Shown piece by piece: positions 57,815-64,000 of a DNA stretch of 64,000 nt (positions within the stretch are counted from its first letter, which is position 1; the number at the start of each line of letters is the position of its first letter). Location of the stretch: positions 148,573 through 212,572 of the forward strand of contig JAIOPK010000017.1 in NCBI GenBank assembly GCA_021413945.1, read 5' to 3'. A program made the position numbers and the translations under genes. Under the pieces are notes generated by a model. It had not been told where the DNA came from. It ran no database searches and worked only from the letters and a program-made list of their open reading frames with translations. The DNA is from Candidatus Uhrbacteria bacterium (lineage in GTDB: Bacteria; Patescibacteriota; Patescibacteriia; 2-12-FULL-60-25).

Positions 57815-58884
57815 TTTCCAAATCCCGATCGTTGCTCTACGTCGCCGCTCCGATTCTCGCCATCGCCCTCATGGGCCAAGGCTGTGGCACCGCAAAGCCG
57901 GCTGCAGGTCCTGACGGCGGTATCTTCCGCAGTAAGGACAAAGGCGTCGCATGGACGCAGTTGAAGACCCTCAATGTAGGCGCCAAGCAGGGGAGCATTG
58001 CTAACGTCGGCATCGCGACGCTCGCGATCGATCCGCAAGACACCAAGGCGGTATATGCCGGTACGGAACAGAACGGCGTGATGTATTCACTCGATGGCGG
58101 AGAGTCATGGGAATCAGCCACGGGACTTGCGAGCGGACGTGTTCCCGCGATCGCCGTCGACGCAAAGGACAAATGTACGATCTACGCGACGCGCGACAAC
58201 CAGGTTTTCAAAACATCCAACTGCTCGCGTGATTGGGCCGCTGTCTACTTTGATCCGCGCAGTATCAAATTTACTTCCCTCGTCGTCGACTGGTTCAACT
58301 CGAACGTACTCTACGCCGGTACAAGCGATGGCGACATCGTGAAATCGGAAAATGGGGGCGCGACATGGCGCGTGGCGCATCGCATCGACGGCTACAAGAT
58401 CAACGGAATCGCGATGGACCCTCGCGACTCCCGAATCGTGTACGCCGCAACCGACCGCTACGGCCTTCTCAAGACCACGGACGCCGGTGCAACCTGGGTA
58501 TCGATCCGCAAAGAACTTCAGGAATTCGACAGCGCCAACCGCGCCAACATCGTTATGCCGGATCCGTCCGTCGCAAACCGCGTCTACACGGTTTCCAAAT
58601 ACGGCATTCTCCAGTCCGATGATGCAGGCGCAACATGGAAAGCCCTCAAGCTCCCAACGCCGGCCGGAACCGTCGACATGAAAGCATTTGCCGTGAACCC
58701 TAAGGACTCCCGCGAGCTCGTCTACGCCACAGACAAGGCGGTAATCTGGAGCGCTGACGGCGGACAAACTTGGACCCCAAAGAAACTCCCAACCTCGCGC
58801 GGTGCATCGATGATCCTCTACGACCCCTCGTCGACCGCGGCAGCCGCGACCGTCTACCTCGGAACACTTCCGCCAAAACAGTAA
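57811..58884 (+). CDS. BNR/YCF48-like beta-propeller lipoprotein
   Basis: Lipobox MGQGC; repeated S.DGG.SW / GATW blocks. Confidence 0.82.
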   Translation: MISKSRSLLYVAAPILAIALMGQGCGTAKPAAGPDGGIFRSKDKGVAWTQLKTLNVGAKQGSIANVGIATLAIDPQDTKAVYAGTEQNGVMYSLDGGESWESATGLASGRVPAIAVDAKDKCTIYATRDNQVFKTSNCSRDWAAVYFDPRSIKFTSLVVDWFNSNVLYAGTSDGDIVKSENGGATWRVAHRIDGYKINGIAMDPRDSRIVYAATDRYGLLKTTDAGATWVSIRKELQEFDSANRANIVMPDPSVANRVYTVSKYGILQSDDAGATWKALKLPTPAGTVDMKAFAVNPKDSRELVYATDKAVIWSADGGQTWTPKKLPTSRGASMILYDPSSTAAAATVYLGTLPPKQ

Positions 58885-58892
58885 GCAAAAAG

Positions 58893-58924
58893 ACAAAGAC
58901 TGGGTGCAAGCCCAGTCTTTACGT
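58893..58924 (+). terminator. Terminator
   Basis: aagactgggtgcaagcccagtcttt. Confidence 0.8.
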
Positions 58925-58958
58925 TTACGGCTAATCATGGCACTCTCATCGATATTCT

Positions 58959-59513
58959 ATGCCTAATCGAATCGATGAAGTGAAGGGAGAATTTCAGGCC
59001 GCGCTCGAGCATTATCAGAAAGAGCTAAGCGGTATGCGTACGGGACGCGCGAGCGCCGCCCTTATAGAAGGCATCCGCGTCGATGTCTACGGCCAGAGCA
59101 TGGATCTAAAATCCAATGCCTCGATTACGATTCCGGATAACAAGACGCTCCAGATCGAACCATGGGATAAGGCGATTGTGAAAGATATCGAGAAGGCGAT
59201 TATCGATGCCAATATCGGCATGATGCCAAACGTCGCCGGCACGACCATCCGCCTCGTCATGCCTCCGATGACGGAAGAGAATCGCAAGAACATGGTGAAG
59301 CTCGTGAATCAACGCGAGGAGCAGGCCAAGATCACGATCCGCAACATCCGTGAAAAGATTAAGACGGCGATTCAGGCCGATGAAAAAGAAAAAGTGATCT
59401 CGCAAGATGAGCGCACGCGTGAACTCGAGAAGTTGGACAAGATGGTAGGGGAATGGAATGCCAAGATCGATGCGATCACCGCCGATAAAGAAAAAGAAAT
59501 CATGACCGTATGA
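58959..59513 (+). CDS. frr: Ribosome recycling factor
   Basis: ELSGMRTGRASAALIEGIRVDVYGQ; PPMTEENRKNMVKLV. Confidence 0.97.
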   Translation: MPNRIDEVKGEFQAALEHYQKELSGMRTGRASAALIEGIRVDVYGQSMDLKSNASITIPDNKTLQIEPWDKAIVKDIEKAIIDANIGMMPNVAGTTIRLVMPPMTEENRKNMVKLVNQREEQAKITIRNIREKIKTAIQADEKEKVISQDERTRELEKLDKMVGEWNAKIDAITADKEKEIMTV

Positions 59514-60889
59514 TCTCACCCGAGAAAAAAATGGATTTGCTCGTGTCGCTCTGCAAGCGACGCGGCTTTGTTTACCCCGACTCGGACATTTACGGCGGCT
59601 TTGCCAACGCATTCGATTACGGCCCAAATGGAATCGAACTCAAAAACAATATCCGCGACGCTTGGTGGAAGCGTTTCGTCCACGGCCGCGAGGATGTTGT
59701 AGGTATCGACACGCCAATCATTCAGCACCCAAAGGTTTGGGAAGCTTCCGGTCACCTCGCCACGTTCAGCGATCCTCTCGTCGACTGCAAAAAGTGCAAA
59801 CGCCGCTTCCGCGCGGACCATCTACTCGAGGCAAAGCAAGCCGAACCCGGTTATAACAAGGAAGTTCCTCTGCACATCAAGGACGTCGACTGTCCGGAAT
59901 GCGGGGGAGAGCTTACCGACATTAAGAATTTCAACTTGATGTTCAAAACCTTCGTCGGCGTCACGGAAGATTCCGCCAACGTCGCTTACCTTCGTCCGGA
60001 AACAGCCGCCGGCATGTTTACTGCCTGGAAAAACGTTCGCGACACCATGCGCAAGAAGCTGCCTTTCGGTATCGCCCAAGTCGGCAAAGCCTTCCGCAAT
60101 GAAATCACGCCCGGAAATTTCATTTTCCGCACGCGCGAGTTCGAGCAAATGGAAATTGAGTACTTCGTGAAGCCTGATGACTCCGAGCGAGCTTTCGACA
60201 TGTGGTTGAACGAGATGAAAATCTGGGTCGAGGACGTTTTGAAGATCAATCCAAAGAATCTCGTCTACAAAGAGATCAGCGAATCCGACCGCGCCTTCTA
60301 TTCCAAGCGCACGGTCGATATCGAGTACCAATATCCCTTCGGTCAAAAGGAACTGTACGGCCTCGCCAATCGCACGGACTACGATTTGTCCCGTCACCAA
60401 GAATTTTCCGGTGAAGATTTGCGCTGGCTCGATCCGGAAACCAACACAAAAATTCTCCCGCACGTCGTTGAACCGACTTGGGGCCTTTCACGCACCGTTC
60501 TCGCCGTCCTCGTCGAACACCTCGACGTCGATGAAGCCGATACATCGGAAGGGGAGACAGAGCCGCGCATGGTTTTGCGACTTCCGCCTCGCTTGTCGCC
60601 TGTGAAGGCCGCCGTGTTGCCATTGCAGAAGAAAGACGGCCTCGCCGATATCGGTCGCGAGCTCGCTTCGAAAATTCGAGCAGCCGGTCTCGTCGTCGAA
60701 TATGATGAAAGCGGCTCCATCGGCAAGCGCTATCGCCGACAGGATGAAATCGGCACGCCATGGTGCTTCACCGTCGACTACGACACCAAAGAAAACAACA
60801 CGGTTACGGTTCGTGATCGCGATGCGATGACACAAGAGAGAATCAAGATCGACGAAGTGGTCGCCTTCATCCAATCACGCTTGAACTAA
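59510..60889 (+). CDS. glyS: Glycine--tRNA ligase (eukaryotic/archaeal-type alpha2)
   Basis: RRGFVYPDSDIYGGFANAFDYGPNGIELKNNI; QVGKAFRNEITPGNFIFRTREFEQMEIEYF. Confidence 0.96.
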   Translation: MISPEKKMDLLVSLCKRRGFVYPDSDIYGGFANAFDYGPNGIELKNNIRDAWWKRFVHGREDVVGIDTPIIQHPKVWEASGHLATFSDPLVDCKKCKRRFRADHLLEAKQAEPGYNKEVPLHIKDVDCPECGGELTDIKNFNLMFKTFVGVTEDSANVAYLRPETAAGMFTAWKNVRDTMRKKLPFGIAQVGKAFRNEITPGNFIFRTREFEQMEIEYFVKPDDSERAFDMWLNEMKIWVEDVLKINPKNLVYKEISESDRAFYSKRTVDIEYQYPFGQKELYGLANRTDYDLSRHQEFSGEDLRWLDPETNTKILPHVVEPTWGLSRTVLAVLVEHLDVDEADTSEGETEPRMVLRLPPRLSPVKAAVLPLQKKDGLADIGRELASKIRAAGLVVEYDESGSIGKRYRRQDEIGTPWCFTVDYDTKENNTVTVRDRDAMTQERIKIDEVVAFIQSRLN

Positions 60890-60890
60890 C

Positions 60891-62171
60891 ATGAAACCAA
60901 TAACAAAGAAGTTGAAAAACGGGATGCAGGCAATCATTGTCCCGCAAAAAGGAGCGACATCCATGACCTTCATGGCTTTTTGCCGTGTCGGTTCCCGTTA
61001 CGAGTCGCGCGACATCAACGGCGCCTCGCACTTCATCGAACACTTGATGTTCAAAGGTACCAAACGTCGACCTGACACGCTGACCATTTCGAAAGAGCTC
61101 GACCGCTACGGCGCCGAGTACAACGCGTTCACGTCGAAAGATCTCACGGCCTACTACATCAAGATGGACGCCGCCAAAACCGCACTCGCTGGCGACATTT
61201 TGCATGACATGATTTTCCACTCGCATTACGATCAAAAAGAATTGGATCGCGAGCGCGGCGTCATTGTAGAAGAGATCAACATGTACGAGGACAATCCTCG
61301 CATGCACATCGAGGACTTGCTCGAGGAAGTTTTGTTTCCAAATTCGACCCTCGGCTGGAACATCGCCGGACCTCGCGAGACGATTCGAACGGTCCCACGC
61401 CAGAAACTCATCGACTATCGCGATGCGTATTACATTCCGGAGCGTATGGCGGTTTGTGTCGCCGGAAAGATCGACAAAAACATCTGGAAGATTCTCGAGA
61501 AAACATTCGGCTCGGTCAAAGCGCCCAAGAAACGCATCGACCACGAGTTCAAACGCTTCCACGCGCCGGAAACATTGAAAGACGCTGTCGCATTTCAGAA
61601 AAAGAACACGGAACAGGTACAGCTCGCGATGTCATTCCACGCACTTCCGCTCGGCCACAAAGATTTGCCGGCCGCGTCCCTCCTCGCAACCATTCTCGGC
61701 GGCACGATGTCGTCACGCTTGTTCATCCAAGTGCGCGAGCGCCGCGGTTTGTGCTACTCCGTGAACGCATCGCATCAGCCTCTCGAGGACATCGGAATTT
61801 TTGGCGTCATGTCCGGCCTTGATAAAACGCGTGTCGACGAAGCCGTGAAAGTTATCTGGAGCGAACTCAAGAAAACAACCAAAGAACTCGTGAAGCCGGA
61901 AGAACTTCGACGCGCCAAAGACCATGTCCGCGGCAAGCTCACGCTCGCTTTTGAAGACTCCGCCGCCCAAGCCGACTGGTACGGCAAACAATGGATTTTC
62001 CAGAAGAGTATCGAGACGCCGGAACAACGTTTGGCTAAGCTGGAAAAAGTTACATCTGCCGATATTCGTCGCGTAGCAAAAGCGATTTTCATCCCAAGCA
62101 AAATGGCATCGGCTTTGATTGGTCCATTCGAAAGTAAAGATAAGGTCAAAAAGCTGTTCGCCGTCTCTTGA
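60891..62171 (+). CDS. M16 family metallopeptidase
   Basis: ASHFIEHLMFKGTKRR (HxxEH) and ERGVIVEEINMYEDNP. Confidence 0.94.
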   Translation: MKPITKKLKNGMQAIIVPQKGATSMTFMAFCRVGSRYESRDINGASHFIEHLMFKGTKRRPDTLTISKELDRYGAEYNAFTSKDLTAYYIKMDAAKTALAGDILHDMIFHSHYDQKELDRERGVIVEEINMYEDNPRMHIEDLLEEVLFPNSTLGWNIAGPRETIRTVPRQKLIDYRDAYYIPERMAVCVAGKIDKNIWKILEKTFGSVKAPKKRIDHEFKRFHAPETLKDAVAFQKKNTEQVQLAMSFHALPLGHKDLPAASLLATILGGTMSSRLFIQVRERRGLCYSVNASHQPLEDIGIFGVMSGLDKTRVDEAVKVIWSELKKTTKELVKPEELRRAKDHVRGKLTLAFEDSAAQADWYGKQWIFQKSIETPEQRLAKLEKVTSADIRRVAKAIFIPSKMASALIGPFESKDKVKKLFAVS

Positions 62172-62206
62172 TTGTTTTGCCGATCTGCGGTAGGAATAAG
62201 CCGCTT

Positions 62207-62965
62207 ATGCGCAAGACCGTCATTGCCAATTGGAAGATGCACTACGGCCCGGTAAAGGCCGGAGCATGGATTCGTGCCTTCCGCCGTGAACGTCTGCCCA
62301 AGGACCTCGAGATCGGCGTTGCCGTTCCGTTTGTGTCCCTTGCCGCCGCCCGCTCCTCTCTGGGACGTGCTGGAGTGCCCTATTTGGGCGCACAGGACGC
62401 GTTCTGGGCCAATGAGGGAGCTTTTACGGGTGAGATCGGCCCTGCCATGCTGAAGGAGTTTGCCTTGTCCTTTTGTCTCGTCGGCCACAGCGAGCGCCGC
62501 CAACATCTTGGTGAGACGGACGATATGGTCGCCAAGAAGGCGATCTCGCTTCAAAAGAACGGAATCCGCCCGGTCATCTGCGTCGGTGAAACCGATGCTC
62601 AGCGCAAAAAAGGGGAGACGCTCAAAGTTGTGCGCGCCCAAGTGGCCGCCGTCTTGTCGGCCGGTTTGAAAGTCGACGGCGCCGGCTCGCCGATCATCGC
62701 CTATGAACCTGTTTGGGCGATTGGTACGGGCAAGGCTTGTTCCGGTCAGGACGCCAAGGTTGTCCATGAAGCCATCCACGACATGCTGAATAAAAAATTC
62801 GGCAAAGCCGCTTCCGAGATCCCGGTGATCTACGGCGGTTCTGTCGATGCACGCAACGTCGGAGAATATCTCTCGACGACGCACATCGACGGCGTTCTCG
62901 TTGGCTCCGCCTCCCTCGACCCTCGTGCCTTTGGCATGTTGTGCCGCGCATCGCTTCCGGCTTAA
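62207..62965 (+). CDS. tpiA: Triosephosphate isomerase
   Basis: VIANWKMHYGP; CLVGHSERR; AYEPVWAIGTGK; YGGSVDARN. Confidence 0.96.
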   Translation: MRKTVIANWKMHYGPVKAGAWIRAFRRERLPKDLEIGVAVPFVSLAAARSSLGRAGVPYLGAQDAFWANEGAFTGEIGPAMLKEFALSFCLVGHSERRQHLGETDDMVAKKAISLQKNGIRPVICVGETDAQRKKGETLKVVRAQVAAVLSAGLKVDGAGSPIIAYEPVWAIGTGKACSGQDAKVVHEAIHDMLNKKFGKAASEIPVIYGGSVDARNVGEYLSTTHIDGVLVGSASLDPRAFGMLCRASLPA

Positions 62966-62974
62966 ACTGTTTTC

Positions 62975-63865
62975 ATGTACGTCGCGATCATTGCTTACGT
63001 TATTGCGGCTCTCGCGCTCGGCGTGATGGCCTATTTCGTCGTTCGCCATTGGAAGGAGATTCGCCTGCTTGATCCGCGATCGATTAAAGAGGAACGTCAA
63101 AAAGAAGAACGCGAAAAATTGATCACACGCCGTTTTGAACGCGTCAGCGCCGATCGTCTCGCCGCCCTTCAACGCTTTGGCCGCACCGTCACCAAAAAAA
63201 CCAAAGAATCCTACAAGCGCACCGAGGCGCGCTTGCAGTCTTTTGATAATTTGTATCGCAAAGTAAAAAGCCCGTTCGCCGCGATGGCCCCGTCACAGCG
63301 CGAACGCATCAAGACGCTTCTCGCGGAAGCTCGCTCGCTCACGCGCGACTTGAAGTGGGCCGATGCCGAGCGCCGCTTGCTCGAGGTCCTCTCCCTCGAC
63401 CAACGTCAGTCAGATGTCTACAAACTTCTCGGTACATTGTATTTGCGTCAGAAGCTCTATCCGCAAGCGCGAGAGACATATGAGTTTCTTGTGAAGTCGC
63501 GTAAAGCCGATGACGCAACCTATGCGGGCCTCGCGGAAATCGCCGAAGCGGAAGGAAATTTCCAGATCGCGGAAGCGATGTTGTCCAAGGCTGTCGAAGC
63601 AAGTCCGCGCCAACCGCATCGCCATGCGGAGCTCGCGTCTTTTTATGTGAAGCGAGGTACGCCGGCCAAGGCTTGGCTCCATGCCAAACGCGCCAGCGAG
63701 CTTGAACCAGGGTCGGCTAAATACCTTGAACTATCTTTGGAGACTGCTATACTCCTCGGCGATCGAAAAGAGGCCCGCGCCCGCTATAACCGCCTGCGCC
63801 TGCTCTCCGACGATCCAGCCCGTTTCCAGGTCTTTAAGGACAAGATCGAGGCTCTCGAAAAATAA
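62975..63865 (+). CDS. Membrane-anchored TPR protein
   Basis: N-terminal TM; TPR-like repeats. Confidence 0.75.
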   Translation: MYVAIIAYVIAALALGVMAYFVVRHWKEIRLLDPRSIKEERQKEEREKLITRRFERVSADRLAALQRFGRTVTKKTKESYKRTEARLQSFDNLYRKVKSPFAAMAPSQRERIKTLLAEARSLTRDLKWADAERRLLEVLSLDQRQSDVYKLLGTLYLRQKLYPQARETYEFLVKSRKADDATYAGLAEIAEAEGNFQIAEAMLSKAVEASPRQPHRHAELASFYVKRGTPAKAWLHAKRASELEPGSAKYLELSLETAILLGDRKEARARYNRLRLLSDDPARFQVFKDKIEALEK

Positions 63866-63870
63866 AATAC

Positions 63871-63946
63871 GCCGCAGTAGCTCAGTTGGTAGAGCGTGTC
63901 CATGGTAAGGACAAGGTCACCGGTTCAATCCCGGTCTGTGGCTCCA
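63871..63946 (+). tRNA. tRNA-Thr(GGU), CCA encoded
   Basis: GCCGCAG..TGTCC-ATGGTAA-GGACA..CTGTGGC-T-CCA. Confidence 0.94.
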
Positions 63947-63948
63947 CG

Positions 63949-64000
63949 GGTGGGTACCCAAGCGGTCAACGGGGTCAGACTGTAAATCTGCTGGCCTTGC
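63949..64000 (+). tRNA. tRNA-Tyr(GUA), truncated by window end
   Basis: GGTGGGTACCCAAGCGGTCAACGGGG.. loop CTGTAAA. Confidence 0.85.

Noticed and set aside
61775-63172. 465-aa minus-strand ORF
   Set aside because: Antisense to the M16 peptidase and tpiA, both unambiguous on the + strand.
1-64000. CRISPR array, transposase, integrase or prophage genes
   Set aside because: No regularly spaced repeats with unique spacers and no recognisable recombinase or phage structural genes were found.

Overview
This 64 kb window looks chromosomal and bacterial. It is dense with translation and housekeeping genes: L19, L20, L32, L35, IF-3, SmpB/tmRNA, RRF, ThrRS, GlyRS, RNase III, NusB, CCA-transferase, HflX, ABC-F, Ndk, TpiA and HolB. 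The gene content (DUF4012 protein, many membrane-anchored extracellular proteins, small core operons) suggests Patescibacteria/CPR; that placement is inference. I support 7 tRNAs (one cut by the window end), a complete tmRNA, a candidate T-box leader upstream of thrS, and a rod-like candidate ncRNA. There are also many single-gene transcription units encoding ORFan or secreted proteins, each with its own sigma70-type promoter (often exactly 17-bp spacer) and intrinsic terminator. The most interesting signals are: (i) GGGGAG, which I count by eye about 32 times on the + strand against about 2 for CTCCCC, independent of gene direction (a KOPS/Chi-like candidate); (ii) three dispersed tandem heptanucleotide arrays that share a GGRGAGT first unit, one abutting the smpB start codon; (iii) tRNA-Ile(UAU), rare in bacteria; (iv) a compact T-box before a TGS-less thrS; (v) an ECF sigma / membrane alpha-2-macroglobulin (no CxEQ thioester) / exported MEMO-like operon; (vi) an island at 51.3-56.8 kb with two predicted signal-peptide/coiled-coil/beta-barrel proteins plus MopE-like and other lipoproteins. 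No CRISPR array, rRNA gene or transposase was seen.
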